Part shown: piece by piece, positions 18,169-27,735 of the stretch
Numbering within the stretch: position 1 is the stretch's first letter
Layout: the number at the start of each line of letters is the position of its first letter
Source of the DNA: Vibrio mediterranei
GTDB taxonomy: Bacteria > Pseudomonadota > Gammaproteobacteria > Enterobacterales > Vibrionaceae
Length of the DNA: 64,000 nt
Assembly (NCBI RefSeq): GCF_900088415.1
Contig: NZ_FLLQ01000003.1
Span: 434,001 to 498,000 of the forward strand
Direction of reading: 5' to 3'
Translations under genes and position numbers: made by a program
Notes under the pieces: generated by a model
Databases searched by the model: none
What the model saw: the letters and a program-made list of their open reading frames with translations, nothing else
Told to the model about the DNA's origin: nothing

Positions 18169-18255
18169 TTGGCGCATTGCGGTATTATTAATACAACGAG
18201 ACACATGGACGTTTGTTATCCAACGTCTCTATATCAGTAAAAAGGTGTACATACG

Positions 18256-19680
18256 ATGAGCAAGATAGCGAAGCAAGACATTGCAGCCATCATCGAAGGG
18301 GTAGGCGGAGCCGACAACATTGCCAGTGTGAGTCACTGCTTAACTCGTCTGAGATTTGTTCTTAACGACACAGAAAAAGCAGATAAATCAGCACTGGAAA
18401 GCTTAAAGGTTGTTAAGGGCTGTTTTACCAATGCTGGCCAATTCCAAGTCGTAATTGGTACTGAAGTCGATGAAGTATACAAGCTACTTATTGACATGGC
18501 GGGAAAGAAAGCTGCATCAAAAGATGATGCCAAACTGGCTGCTCGCCAAAATATGAATATTCTCGAGCGTGGTATTTCGCATTTAGCCGAAATTTTTGTT
18601 CCTCTTTTACCTGCGATTATCACTGGTGGTCTGATTCTTGGTTTTCGAAATGTCATTGGCGACATTCGCATGTTCGATGGCAAGACGCTGGTTGAAATCA
18701 GCCAGTTCTGGGCCACGGTTCATTCGTTCTTATGGTTAATTGGTGAAGCAATCTTCTTCTTCCTGCCTGTTGGTGTGTGTTGGTCGACAGTGAAAAAACT
18801 GGGAGGCACACCTATTCTGGGTATTACTCTGGGTGTGACCTTGGTGTCGCCACAACTAATGAATGCCTACTTAATCGGTAAGCAGGTTCCTGAAGTCTGG
18901 GACTTTGGTTTATTCGTGATAGAGAAAGTGGGCTATCAAGCTCAGGTCATTCCAGCCATGTTAGCCGGTGTTGCGTTGGCCTTTATCGAAACGAACCTTA
19001 AACGTATTGTTCCAAGTTACCTGTATCTGGTTGTGGTGCCTTTCGTTTCAATCATTCTATCTGTGATTTTAGCGCACGCACTTATTGGTCCTTTTGGTCG
19101 CGTGCTGGGTGACGGTGTTGCATTTGCAGCGAAAGCTGCGATGACGGGTGACTTCGCGGTTCTTGGTTCTATGGTATTTGGCTTCCTATACGCACCACTT
19201 GTGATAACGGGTATCCACCACACGACTAACGCCGTTGACTTACAGCTTATGCAAGACCTTGGAGGTACGCCAATCTGGCCTTTGATTGCTTTGTCAAACA
19301 TTGCTCAAGCTTCTGCAGTTGTCGGTATCATCATTATTAGTAAGCGCGAAGGCGAACGAGATATTTCAGTTCCTGCTGCTATCTCTGCGTACTTAGGGGT
19401 AACAGAGCCTGCAATGTACGGTATTAACTTGAAATACAAATTCCCGATGTTGAGCGCCATGATTGGTAGTGCGCTTGCTGCAGCGATTTGTGGTAGTGCT
19501 GGTGTAATGGCGAATGGTATTGGTGTTGGTGGTCTACCGGGTATTCTTTCCATCCAACCTCAGTACTGGACGGTATATCTAATGGCGATGCTAGTAGCTA
19601 TGGCGGTGCCAATTATCCTAACCCTGTTCCTGTATAAACGCGCTCAGTCAAAAGGCGAGCTAGAGCTCGCAAGCGCGTAA
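18256..19680 (+). CDS. treB: PTS trehalose-specific EIIBC component TreB
   Basis: TreB imports trehalose and phosphorylates it to trehalose-6-phosphate. The 474 residues have an N-terminal EIIB domain (phosphorylated Cys28 in SVSHCLTRLRF) and an EIIC membrane domain with about ten hydrophobic segments and the GITEP-like LGVTEPAMYGIN. There is no EIIA domain, so a glucose-type EIIA supplied elsewhere is expected. It lies downstream of the TreR operators. Confidence 0.96.
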   Translation: MSKIAKQDIAAIIEGVGGADNIASVSHCLTRLRFVLNDTEKADKSALESLKVVKGCFTNAGQFQVVIGTEVDEVYKLLIDMAGKKAASKDDAKLAARQNMNILERGISHLAEIFVPLLPAIITGGLILGFRNVIGDIRMFDGKTLVEISQFWATVHSFLWLIGEAIFFFLPVGVCWSTVKKLGGTPILGITLGVTLVSPQLMNAYLIGKQVPEVWDFGLFVIEKVGYQAQVIPAMLAGVALAFIETNLKRIVPSYLYLVVVPFVSIILSVILAHALIGPFGRVLGDGVAFAAKAAMTGDFAVLGSMVFGFLYAPLVITGIHHTTNAVDLQLMQDLGGTPIWPLIALSNIAQASAVVGIIIISKREGERDISVPAAISAYLGVTEPAMYGINLKYKFPMLSAMIGSALAAAICGSAGVMANGIGVGGLPGILSIQPQYWTVYLMAMLVAMAVPIILTLFLYKRAQSKGELELASA

Positions 19681-19690
19681 CTCCCCCATT

Positions 19691-19716
19691 AGTGGCTCAA
19701 TTTGAGCCACTGTTTT
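19691..19716 (+). terminator. Terminator-like hairpin between treB and treC
   Basis: AGTGGCTCAA pairs with TTGAGCCACT, followed by a T-rich stretch (GTTTTCTTTTTG). It may partly uncouple treC from treB by attenuation or protect the 3' end of treB mRNA. Confidence 0.6.
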
Positions 19717-19756
19717 CTTTTTGTTTCTTTTGTAATGGTAAGTGAGATTGAAATCG

Positions 19757-21439
19757 ATGAGTCAACAAGCTCAACAAGACTGGTGGAAAACCGCCACTAT
19801 TTATCAAATCTATCCGAAGAGTTTTTGTGACAGCGGCAACAAAGGTATGGGGGATATCAAAGGCATTACCTCAAAGCTAGATTACCTTGATCAGCTTGGT
19901 GTTGATGCTATCTGGTTAACACCAGTATATGCCTCTCCAATGATTGATAACGGTTACGATATTGCTGACTATTACGCTATTAACCCTGATTTTGGCACCA
20001 TGCAAGATTTTGATGAGCTACTAGAACAAGCTCATCAAAAGGGGATTCGTATTATCATGGATATCGTAGTGAACCATACGTCAACACAGCATGAATGGTT
20101 CCAGGCCGCTCTTGGTGATAAGCAAAGTCCTTATCGTGATTATTATATTTGGAAACCTGGTCGTGATGGGCAAGCCCCAAACAACTGGCAATCTAAATTT
20201 GGTGGCTCAGCATGGGCACTAGATGAAGCCACAAACGAATACTATTTGCATTTGTTTGCCAAAGAGCAGGCCGATCTGAACTGGGAGAACCCTGCTGTTC
20301 GAGACGACGTAAAACGTGTGATTGAGTTTTGGGCGCAAAAAGGAGTCGATGGATTTAGGTTAGACGTCATTAACCTGATTTCAAAGCAGCAAGATTTTGC
20401 AGATGATCATATTGGTGATGGCCGTCGCTTTTACACTGATGGCCCTAGAGTGCATGAATATCTACAAGAGATCAGCGAAGCGGTATTCCAAAAGTATGGT
20501 TCAGTGACGGTCGGTGAGATGTCTTCGACAACGCTAGAGCATTGCCAGCAATACAGCGCGTTAGATAGCAAAGAGCTGTCGATGGTGTTTAACTTTCATC
20601 ACTTGAAAGTTGATTATCCAAATGGAGAGAAGTGGACTAAAGCGGATTTTGACTTTGCCCAGCTCAAGCAAATTTTCAACCATTGGCAAACGGGGCTGAA
20701 TGGCAAAGGTTGGGGAGCACTGTTTTGGTGTAACCATGACCAGCCACGCATTGTGAGCCGCTTGGGTAATGATACCCGCTATCACAATAAGTCGGCGAAA
20801 ATGCTCGCAGCGTCCGTCCATTTAATGCAGGGAACGCCATACATATTCCAAGGCGAAGAGATTGGTATGACTAACCCAGGTTTTACTGAGCTTGCTCAGT
20901 ATCGTGATGTGGAAAGTTTGAATATGTACCAGCTAATGGTTGAAGAGGGTACAACGTCTCATGATGAGATGATGGCAATCTTGCAGCAAAAATCTCGAGA
21001 TAACTCTCGCACGCCGATGCAATGGGATGGCAGTGTTAATGCAGGGTTTACTTCAGGAACACCTTGGATCGAGGTCTCTAAAAATTACCCACAAATCAAT
21101 GCGCAGGCAGCACTTCAAGACGAGCAATCCGTGTTCTACTTCTACAAGGAACTGATCGCTCTTCGCAAAACGATGCCTGTAATAACCGATGGTAGTTATA
21201 CTGATTTGTTCCCGGAGCATGAACAGGTGCATGGATATCTGCGAGAAAACGCTGAAACCATGTTGCTATGCCTGAATAACTATTTCGGGCAGGAGACTCA
21301 GGTCACTCTACCTGAATCTTTCGTTGCGCTCACTGGACAACGAGTCTTGAGCAACTACGACCTAGAACGCAAAGTAACACTTGAGAAAAAAGTAGTCATG
21401 AAGCCGTATGAGACGGTAGCTATTTTGATTAATAAGTAA
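19757..21439 (+). CDS. treC: Trehalose-6-phosphate hydrolase TreC
   Basis: TreC is a cytoplasmic GH13 enzyme that splits trehalose-6-phosphate into glucose and glucose-6-phosphate. The protein is 560 residues. The conserved GH13 regions are present: DIVVNHTS, GFRLDVINLI (nucleophile Asp), VGEMSS (acid/base Glu) and CNHDQPR. I place the start at the ATG at 19757 (MSQQAQQDWWKTA). A GTG at 19742 is also in frame. The gene is 76 bases after treB across a terminator-like hairpin. Confidence 0.95.
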   Translation: MSQQAQQDWWKTATIYQIYPKSFCDSGNKGMGDIKGITSKLDYLDQLGVDAIWLTPVYASPMIDNGYDIADYYAINPDFGTMQDFDELLEQAHQKGIRIIMDIVVNHTSTQHEWFQAALGDKQSPYRDYYIWKPGRDGQAPNNWQSKFGGSAWALDEATNEYYLHLFAKEQADLNWENPAVRDDVKRVIEFWAQKGVDGFRLDVINLISKQQDFADDHIGDGRRFYTDGPRVHEYLQEISEAVFQKYGSVTVGEMSSTTLEHCQQYSALDSKELSMVFNFHHLKVDYPNGEKWTKADFDFAQLKQIFNHWQTGLNGKGWGALFWCNHDQPRIVSRLGNDTRYHNKSAKMLAASVHLMQGTPYIFQGEEIGMTNPGFTELAQYRDVESLNMYQLMVEEGTTSHDEMMAILQQKSRDNSRTPMQWDGSVNAGFTSGTPWIEVSKNYPQINAQAALQDEQSVFYFYKELIALRKTMPVITDGSYTDLFPEHEQVHGYLRENAETMLLCLNNYFGQETQVTLPESFVALTGQRVLSNYDLERKVTLEKKVVMKPYETVAILINK

Positions 21440-21443
21440 CGAG

Positions 21444-21484
21444 CAATGCCCTTCGCCGAACTGAGAGGAAAGCGAAGGGCATTG
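21444..21484. terminator. Long perfect hairpin between treC and the yitT-like gene
   Basis: CAATGCCCTTCGC and GCGAAGGGCATTG form a 13-bp perfect stem around a 15-base loop between convergent genes. Neither side has a T tract. It could be a Rho-assisted or mRNA-stabilising structure. Confidence 0.55.
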
Positions 21485-21487
21485 GTA

Positions 21488-22087
21488 TTAACCGTAGGTC
21501 ACTACGTAGCGGGTAGGCTTATGGTTCATAGCTAGAACAAGGTTCAGCAATACTGCACCCAAGATGGAGATCATAATGACGCTCGGTGAGACAAAGAAGA
21601 ACGAAGCGACTAGGATCGAGCAATCTATTGCCATTTGAGTTTTGCCAACTGAAATACCAAATTTATCTTGAATAAACAGGCAAAGCACATTGAACCCACC
21701 AAGACTTGAGCGATGTCGGAATAGAATCAGCATGCCGAGCCCCATCAGCAAGCCGCCAGCAATGGCACAATAAATATCGTTAATCTGATCCAGTGACACG
21801 ACACGGTACATGTTGTCTGTGATAACAGAGACCAATGCTCCCGAAATAGCGCTACTCGCGGCAAATCGTTTACCAAAGCGTTTCCATGCTAACAGATAGA
21901 ACGGGCTATTGAAGGCAAAATACAAGGTACCGAAAGAAACCGGCACAAACTGGCTTACAAGAAGCGCCAGACCTGTGGTACCGCCAGTTAATAGTTGAGC
22001 CGACTGAAGAAAGAAAATACCTTGGGCAACAATAAATGTACCAGTCAGTATTGCTATCCAATCTTCTCTACGTGAGTGTTTTTGCAT
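21488..22087 (-). CDS. YitT family membrane protein
   Basis: This is an inner-membrane protein of about 199 residues with five to six hydrophobic segments and the YitT/DUF161 signature LTGGTTGLALLVS near its N-terminus. Function is unknown, though the family is widespread. I chose the ATG at 22087 (MQKHSRREDW), preceded by AAGAAG. An upstream ATG at 22189 would add 34 poorly conserved-looking residues. It converges with treC and is divergent from glyA. Two palindromes lie just upstream of the longer start. Confidence 0.8.
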   Translation of the reverse strand: MQKHSRREDWIAILTGTFIVAQGIFFLQSAQLLTGGTTGLALLVSQFVPVSFGTLYFAFNSPFYLLAWKRFGKRFAASSAISGALVSVITDNMYRVVSLDQINDIYCAIAGGLLMGLGMLILFRHRSSLGGFNVLCLFIQDKFGISVGKTQMAIDCSILVASFFFVSPSVIMISILGAVLLNLVLAMNHKPTRYVVTYG

Positions 22088-22191
22088 CAGTTCAAAATTC
22101 TTCTTAGTAATAATCGCCGCAATAGTATTGAAAAGATGATCTTTTCGGTAGCTTGAAGGCGAAATTTGCGGTAAACCTATGTAATTCAAAT

Positions 22192-22228
22192 TTTACACTG
22201 TGTAAATGGAATTATTGACACTTAGTGT
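22192..22228. promoter_or_regulatory. Two adjacent palindromes upstream of the yitT-like gene
   Basis: TTTACACTGTGTAAA (22192-22206) is a perfect 15-bp palindrome. ACACTTAGTGT (22218-22228) is a second, related one, centred 24 bp away. Both carry ACAC and GTGT half-sites. They look like a transcription-factor operator, but I cannot assign the factor. Confidence 0.55.
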
Positions 22229-22362
22229 ACACATTGTCGTACTAATTCAGGCGCCCATGATGATACCTAAGGTTCACTATGAGAAAACTGCATGAGAAAT
22301 TTCCAATTTTCTCTTTATGACCTAGATCAAATTATGTATGATGCAAGTCATCAAATGTGGTG

Positions 22363-22378
22363 ACGAAAACGTTTGCTT
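22363..22378. promoter_or_regulatory. PurR operator upstream of glyA
   Basis: ACGAAAACGTTTGCTT fits the 16-bp PurR consensus (AACG core, AT-rich flanks). E. coli glyA is a known PurR target. A possible glyA -10 box, TATGAT, lies upstream at 22337-22342. Confidence 0.8.
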
Positions 22379-22435
22379 TTGGTCATTGTGTGGTTTTTTT
22401 GAAACTTTCAGAACAATCTGAGTCAGGAGATACAG

Positions 22436-23686
22436 ATGCTTAAGCGTGATATGAACATCGCTGATTACGATGCGGAGCTATTTGCAGCTATTCAAGAAGA
22501 AACCCTTCGTCAAGAAGAGCACATCGAGCTTATCGCTTCGGAAAACTACACCAGCCCTCGCGTAATGGAAGCGCAAGGCTCTCAGCTAACAAACAAATAT
22601 GCTGAAGGTTATCCGGGCAAGCGCTACTACGGTGGTTGTGAATACGTCGATAAAGCGGAAGCACTAGCGATTGACCGTGCGTGTGAGCTATTTGGTTGTG
22701 AGTATGCGAACGTTCAGCCTCACTCTGGCTCTCAAGCGAACAGTGCCGTGTACATGGCTCTACTTAACCCAGGCGATACAGTATTAGGTATGAGCTTGGC
22801 TCATGGTGGTCACCTTACTCACGGTTCTCCAGTTAACTTCTCTGGTAAGCACTACAACGTAATTCCTTACGGTATCGATGAAGCTGGTCAAATCAACTAT
22901 GACGAGATGGAACAGCTAGCACTTGAGCACAAGCCAAAAATGATCATTGGTGGTTTCTCTGCATATAGCCAGATCGTAGATTGGGCTCGTATGCGTGAAA
23001 TTGCGGATAAAGTTGATGCGTATCTGTTTGTTGATATGGCGCACGTTGCAGGTCTTATTGCAGCTGGTGTTTATCCAACGCCTGTTCCTCATGCGCACGT
23101 TGTGACGACCACAACACACAAAACATTAGCGGGTCCTCGCGGTGGTCTAATCCTGTCTAATGCAGGCGAAGACATGTACAAGAAGCTAAACTCAGCTGTT
23201 TTCCCTGGTGGTCAAGGTGGTCCTTTGATGCATGTTATCGCTGGTAAAGCAGTAGCATTCAAAGAAGCAATGGAGCCTGAGTTTAAAGAGTACCAAGCTC
23301 GCGTAGTTAAGAACGCAAAAGCGATGGTTGCCCAGTTCCAAGAGCGCGGCTACAAGATCGTGTCTAACGGAACTGAGAACCATCTGTTCCTTGTTGACCT
23401 AATCGACAAAGATATTACAGGTAAAGAAGCGGATGCAGCCCTAGGTGCAGCGAACATTACTGTAAACAAAAACTCAGTACCTAATGACCCACGCAGCCCG
23501 TTCGTAACGTCTGGTATCCGTGTTGGTTCTCCAGCGATTACTCGCCGTGGTTTTACTGAAGCCGATGCGACTGAGCTTGCTAACTGGATGTGTGATGTTT
23601 TAGACAACATCAATGATGAATCAGTGATTGAAGCGACAAAAGCTAAAGTACTAGAGATCTGTAAGCGTCTACCTGTTTACGCTTAA
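22436..23686 (+). CDS. glyA: Serine hydroxymethyltransferase
   Basis: GlyA interconverts serine and glycine with tetrahydrofolate and is the main source of one-carbon units. The 416-residue PLP enzyme carries the lysine motif [14 protein letters not shown], the N-terminal [12 protein letters not shown] and the substrate loop [10 protein letters not shown] good ribosome site (CAGGAGA) precedes the ATG. A PurR site lies about 60 bases upstream. It is transcribed alone and ends at a strong terminator. Confidence 0.98.
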   Translation: MLKRDMNIADYDAELFAAIQEETLRQEEHIELIASENYTSPRVMEAQGSQLTNKYAEGYPGKRYYGGCEYVDKAEALAIDRACELFGCEYANVQPHSGSQANSAVYMALLNPGDTVLGMSLAHGGHLTHGSPVNFSGKHYNVIPYGIDEAGQINYDEMEQLALEHKPKMIIGGFSAYSQIVDWARMREIADKVDAYLFVDMAHVAGLIAAGVYPTPVPHAHVVTTTTHKTLAGPRGGLILSNAGEDMYKKLNSAVFPGGQGGPLMHVIAGKAVAFKEAMEPEFKEYQARVVKNAKAMVAQFQERGYKIVSNGTENHLFLVDLIDKDITGKEADAALGAANITVNKNSVPNDPRSPFVTSGIRVGSPAITRRGFTEADATELANWMCDVLDNINDESVIEATKAKVLEICKRLPVYA

Positions 23687-23707
23687 TAGGTTTATCTAAG
23701 AAATAAT

Positions 23708-23734
23708 AAAAGCGAGCTATGAGCTCGCTTTTTT
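23708..23734. terminator. Terminator after glyA
   Basis: AGCGAGCT pairs with AGCTCGCT around a 3-base loop, followed by six T residues. The preceding A run could also serve the minus-strand lipoprotein gene. Confidence 0.9.
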
Positions 23735-23766
23735 GATCTTGTATTCGTTTGAAAAGTAAACGCTGG

Positions 23767-24096
23767 CTACTTATTGATATTCAGTAAAGTTCCAGATTTA
23801 CACTTGAACGAATAGTACTTGCGACTTTCACTAAATTGCCCCAAGCCTTCACCATTACAGTAATCAATATTAATGTCACGCATGATATCCAGCGTTTTCT
23901 CGCTGTTCAGTGCGAATTTAGCGCCGTCTTTACAAACGATCCGAACTCGGCCATCGTCGCTCACCGAGTACAGATTTACCTCGGTATTACACAGTTCAAA
24001 TGACGCCTCTAAGTAGTTGTCTTGTTGAGTATTCTGCGCACAACCACCAATAACAGTAGCGGCTAAAATAGGCAGACCAACTTTAAGTAACTTCAT
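23767..24096 (-). CDS. Small lipoprotein of unknown function
   Basis: The 109-residue protein has a lipoprotein signal (VIGGC, Cys19) and a small mature domain with four further cysteines (ELCNTEV, RIVCKDG, DYCNGEG, FKCKSG), which could form two disulfides. I do not recognise the family. Spacing and fold size are reminiscent of small MliC-like envelope lipoproteins, but that is a guess. It is a single gene between the glyA and lipA terminators. Confidence 0.7.
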   Translation of the reverse strand: MKLLKVGLPILAATVIGGCAQNTQQDNYLEASFELCNTEVNLYSVSDDGRVRIVCKDGAKFALNSEKTLDIMRDINIDYCNGEGLGQFSESRKYYSFKCKSGTLLNINK

Positions 24097-24188
24097 GCTA
24101 CATCCTTGATTGAATAATATTTTTCTTTAAGCCTACCTAAATATAGCGAAAATGCGAGTATGAGAATGTCATCTTGGCGATTTTTCTT

Positions 24189-24228
24189 AAAAAAAACACG
24201 GATGGCTCTAAGAGCGAATCCGTGTTTA
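24189..24228 (-). terminator. Terminator of lipBA
   Basis: CACGGAT pairs with ATCCGTG (24197-24203 and 24218-24224) with an AAA/TTT extension. The minus-strand product ends in eight U residues. Confidence 0.9.
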
Positions 24229-24248
24229 ATAAGAAACCACAAATGGAA

Positions 24249-25214
24249 TTACTTAATTTCTACGCCTTGAGCCTGTAGGTCCGCATGATAAGAAGAACGA
24301 ACAAATGGGCCACATGCCGCGTGAGTAAAGCCAAGTTCCAGCGCAATATCTTTTAGCTCATCAAACTCAGAAGGCGGAACGTAGCGTTCTACAGGTAAAT
24401 GGTGACGGCTTGGCGCAAGGTACTGGCCTAACGTTAACATGGTAACGCCGTGCTCACGAAGGTCTTTCAATACCTCCACGATTTCTTCTTTCGTTTCACC
24501 CAAGCCCATCATTAAGCCCGACTTTGTTGGTACGTCAGGGTGCATCTCTTTAAACTTCTTAAGCAGTTGTAGCGACCACTTGTAGTTTGCACCTGGACGA
24601 GCTTTACGATATAGACGAGGAGCGGTCTCTAGGTTGTGGTTGAAGACATCTGGTGGGTTGTCTTTCATTGCCTCAAGCGCAACATCCATACGGCCACGGA
24701 AATCTGGAACTAAGGTTTCAATACGGATTTCTGGGTTAAGTGCTCGGATTTCGCGGTTACAGTCAGCAAAGTGTGTCGCACCACCATCACGAAGATCGTC
24801 GCGGTCAACAGAAGTCACTACAACATACTTCAGCTTCATGTCTTTGATTGTTTGCGCCAGCTTTTTAGGTTCACCAGCTTCTGGAGCGTTGGGGCGACCA
24901 TGGGCAACATCGCAGAATGGGCAACGACGAGTACAGATTGCGCCAAGAATCATGAATGTTGCTGTACCGTGGTTGAAGCATTCAGCTAAGTTAGGACAGG
25001 ATGCTTCTTCACAAACAGAGTGCAGGTCATTTTTACGCATTGCAGATTTGATATCTTGAATACGTTGGCTGTCTGCAGGGAGTTTGATCTTCATCCACTC
25101 TGGTTTACGAAGGATCTCTTTCTGCTCGGTAGGCATGTTCTTAACTGGAATCAATGCCATTTTGTCAGCGTCACGGTACTTAACGCCTTTTTCCATTTGG
25201 ATAGGTTTGCTCAT
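24249..25214 (-). CDS. lipA: Lipoyl synthase LipA
   Basis: LipA is a radical-SAM enzyme that inserts two sulfurs into protein-bound octanoyl groups to make lipoyl cofactors. The 321 residues show both iron-sulfur sites: the auxiliary cluster in [12 protein letters not shown] and the radical-[11 protein letters not shown]. The family C-terminal RSSYHAD is also present. It starts four bases after the lipB stop and is clearly its operon partner. Confidence 0.98.
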   Translation of the reverse strand: MSKPIQMEKGVKYRDADKMALIPVKNMPTEQKEILRKPEWMKIKLPADSQRIQDIKSAMRKNDLHSVCEEASCPNLAECFNHGTATFMILGAICTRRCPFCDVAHGRPNAPEAGEPKKLAQTIKDMKLKYVVVTSVDRDDLRDGGATHFADCNREIRALNPEIRIETLVPDFRGRMDVALEAMKDNPPDVFNHNLETAPRLYRKARPGANYKWSLQLLKKFKEMHPDVPTKSGLMMGLGETKEEIVEVLKDLREHGVTMLTLGQYLAPSRHHLPVERYVPPSEFDELKDIALELGFTHAACGPFVRSSYHADLQAQGVEIK

Positions 25215-25218
25215 CGTC

Positions 25219-25860
25219 TTATGCTTCTTCGCTGAATTCTACTTGCTCGTAATCAAGTATTGTTATGAGTGCTTTGATTAATTGGTCTTCTACGACGGAC
25301 ACTTGCTGTGGACCGCCCAACTGGCTGACCTGAACCATTTCCATTCCGGCATAGCCGCAAGGATTAATTCTTAAAAAGGGAGTGAGATCCATATTGACGT
25401 TCAACGCCAGTCCATGGAAAGAGCATCCTTTTCTGATGCGTAAGCCCAATGAACATACTTTTTTATTGTCAACATAGACGCCAGGTGCGTCGGGTCTCGC
25501 AGCCGATTCGATATTGTATTCTTTTAGCGTTTGAATAACGAGGTCTTCGATATGAGTAACCAGTTCACGAACGCCCAGTTTTTTACGACGGAGATTGATT
25601 AAGAAATAGGCCACTAACTGGCCTGGACCATGATAGGTGACTTGGCCACCACGGTCACTTTGTACAACGGGAATATCACCAGTGTTAAGTAGATGCTCGG
25701 CTTTGCCTGCTTGACCTTGCGTAAACACAGGGTTGTGTTCAACTAACCAAACTTCGTCGCGCGTTTGTTCTGTGCGATTATCAGTAAACTCATGCATCGC
25801 TTTCCAGACAGGCTCATAGTCCTTTCTACCAAGCTTTTTTACAACTAGTTGATTTTCCAC
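25219..25860 (-). CDS. lipB: Octanoyltransferase LipB
   Basis: LipB transfers octanoate from acyl carrier protein to lipoyl domains. The protein is 213 residues. The active-site motifs are [30 protein letters not shown] (conserved lysine) and [11 protein letters not shown] (catalytic cysteine). I choose the GTG at 25860, which has GGAG 6 bases upstream. The adjacent TTG at 25863 would leave only 3. It is followed by lipA and preceded by a gap of about 175 bases containing the ybeD terminator. Confidence 0.96.
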   Translation of the reverse strand: MENQLVVKKLGRKDYEPVWKAMHEFTDNRTEQTRDEVWLVEHNPVFTQGQAGKAEHLLNTGDIPVVQSDRGGQVTYHGPGQLVAYFLINLRRKKLGVRELVTHIEDLVIQTLKEYNIESAARPDAPGVYVDNKKVCSLGLRIRKGCSFHGLALNVNMDLTPFLRINPCGYAGMEMVQVSQLGGPQQVSVVEDQLIKALITILDYEQVEFSEEA

Positions 25861-25983
25861 CAATCACTCCGCTGCCACTTAATAAAGTATTCGCATTATA
25901 AACATGTTGGTGGTTTTGAACTACCAATAAATAACGAATTCTTAACGACTGAATCACTATTAAGTGCTAGGTTTTTGAAATAT

Positions 25984-26010
25984 AAAAAGAAAGCAGCCTG
26001 AGCTGCTTTC
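25984..26010 (-). terminator. Terminator after ybeD
   Basis: GAAAGCAGC pairs with GCTGCTTTC around CTGA. The minus-strand product continues into a U-rich end. Confidence 0.8.
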
Positions 26011-26035
26011 AAAAAAAATTTAAAGTTTAAAATTT

Positions 26036-26314
26036 TTATAGAACCATGCGAACAATATCGATTTCACCAAGTTCTTTATACAAGGTCTCTACTTGCTCGA
26101 TAGACGTTGCAGTGATGTTGATCGATACTGCATGGTAGTTGCCTTTTGCACTTGGTTTGATAGTTGGGCTGTAATCCCCTGGCGCGTGGCGCTGGATTAC
26201 TTCCACTACCTTTTCAGGAAGTTCTGGCTTAGCGTAACCCATCACTTTGAATGTAAAAGAGCAAGGGAACTCTAGTAGGTCTTTGAGTTTTGCATCAGAG
26301 TTGATGGTCAACAT
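26036..26314 (-). CDS. ybeD: DUF493 family protein YbeD
   Basis: This is a 92-residue cytoplasmic protein of the DUF493/YbeD family, with a small ferredoxin-like alpha/beta fold resembling ACT-type regulatory domains. Function is unestablished. Features are [16 protein letters not shown] and [18 protein letters not shown]. It lies between dacA and lipB as in E. coli but has terminators on both sides, so it is probably its own transcription unit. Confidence 0.92.
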   Translation of the reverse strand: MLTINSDAKLKDLLEFPCSFTFKVMGYAKPELPEKVVEVIQRHAPGDYSPTIKPSAKGNYHAVSINITATSIEQVETLYKELGEIDIVRMVL

Positions 26315-26390
26315 ATTAGGGACTCCAAAAATACCAATTCGTTATAACGATGCGAATAGTAATGCCTTATGTGGATGATCTCAAGCCAAC

Positions 26391-26420
26391 AAAAAGTAAA
26401 GCCGCATTGTGCGGCTTTAC
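26391..26420 (-). terminator. Terminator of dacA
   Basis: A perfect 11-bp stem, GTAAAGCCGCA with TGCGGCTTTAC, encloses a 3-base loop. The minus-strand product ends in five U residues. Confidence 0.9.
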
Positions 26421-26456
26421 GGAAACTTGATTACTTTTAATTCTAGAGTTCGATTA

Positions 26457-27635
26457 TTAGAACAAGCTCTTGAAAAGTAATACGATGTAATCCCATAGAC
26501 GACTGAATAGGCTACCTTCTTGAACATCTTCAAGTGCAAGTAGTGGGTATTCAGCAACATCTTCGCCGTCTAGTTGATAGTATAGCTTACCAACGACATC
26601 GCCTTTAGATATTGGTGCTTCAAGCTGTTTTTCAAGTACGAAACTAGCTTTTAGGTTTTTCGCTTGGCCGCGTGGGAGTGTGACGAAGGTATCTTGGTCA
26701 ACACCTAGTGCTACAGCGTCTTTGTCACCCATCCAGACTTTTTCTTCTACGAAGGTTTCGTCGGCTTTATGTGGATTCACTGTTTCGAAGAAACGGAAGC
26801 CATAGCTCAACAGCTTTTTACTTTCAGATTTACGTGCATTGGCGCTCTTAGTGCCCATAACTACCGCAACTAAACGCATCTTACCTTCAGTTGCTGAGCT
26901 TACTAAGTTATAACCAGCTTGGCTTGTGTGGCCAGTTTTAATGCCATCAACGTTCATGCTCTTATCCCACAATAAGCCATTACGGTTATATTGGGTAATG
27001 CCGTTGTAGGTGAATTTTTTCTCTGAGTAAATACGGTACTCATCTGGAACGTCGCGGATCAGTGCACGACCAAGTAGCGCTAAATCGTAAGGCGTAGAAT
27101 ATAGGTTCGGGTTATCCAAGCCGTGAACGTTGGCGAAGTGTGAATTGTTCATGCCGATAGACTTAGCCCACGCATTCATTAGATCGACAAACGCGTCTTC
27201 TGAACCTGCGATATGCTCAGCCATTGCTACACATGCATCATTACCTGATTGAATAATGATGCCTTTGTTAAGCTCTTCAACGGTTACCTTTGTGCCAACT
27301 TCGATAAACATCTTCGATGAATCAGGGAAGTTCTTTGCCCAAGCGTTTTTACTGATGGTAACTTCATCTTCTGGAGTGATGTTGCCACGCTTCAGTTCTT
27401 GGCCGATAACGTAGCTGGTCATCATTTTTGTCAGGCTAGCCGGGTGAAGTTGAGTGTTCATCTCTTTTTCAGCTAGGACTTTGCCTGAGTTGTAGTCCAT
27501 CAAAACGAAGCCTTTCGCTGCGATTTGAGGTGCATCCGGCATAACAACAGGCGCCGCAGAAGCAGAAGTTGCTGCTAAAGTTGCGGTAAGAGCAATGGAA
27601 GTTAGAAGTTTCATAGAAGGTTTATTCTTATTCAT
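26457..27635 (-). CDS. dacA: D-alanyl-D-alanine carboxypeptidase (PBP5)
   Basis: DacA trims the terminal D-alanine of peptidoglycan pentapeptides at the periplasmic face. The protein has 392 residues with a signal peptide ending near ASA (about residue 27). The penicillin-binding motifs are SLTK (Ser67), SGN in QSGNDACVAM, and KTGHTSQAG. A C-terminal amphipathic anchor (FSRLWDYIVLLFKSLF) attaches it to the inner membrane. The start is the ATG at 27635. The frame opens upstream at a TTG (27713), but no signal-like sequence supports that. It lies 100 bases after rlpA. Confidence 0.95.
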   Translation of the reverse strand: MNKNKPSMKLLTSIALTATLAATSASAAPVVMPDAPQIAAKGFVLMDYNSGKVLAEKEMNTQLHPASLTKMMTSYVIGQELKRGNITPEDEVTISKNAWAKNFPDSSKMFIEVGTKVTVEELNKGIIIQSGNDACVAMAEHIAGSEDAFVDLMNAWAKSIGMNNSHFANVHGLDNPNLYSTPYDLALLGRALIRDVPDEYRIYSEKKFTYNGITQYNRNGLLWDKSMNVDGIKTGHTSQAGYNLVSSATEGKMRLVAVVMGTKSANARKSESKKLLSYGFRFFETVNPHKADETFVEEKVWMGDKDAVALGVDQDTFVTLPRGQAKNLKASFVLEKQLEAPISKGDVVGKLYYQLDGEDVAEYPLLALEDVQEGSLFSRLWDYIVLLFKSLF

Positions 27636-27735
27636 TTGAATACAATTTTTGTTTGTTGTCCGTATATTAACAGAACGGTCTGGGCAAACTAGATAGCTTA
27701 CACTAAGTAACAACCGTTATTTATGTCAATGATGT

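Noticed and set aside
24634..25059. A 141-codon open frame antisense to lipA
   Set aside because: It lies wholly inside lipA, has no ribosome site and its protein has no recognisable features. It is a shadow of lipA codon bias.
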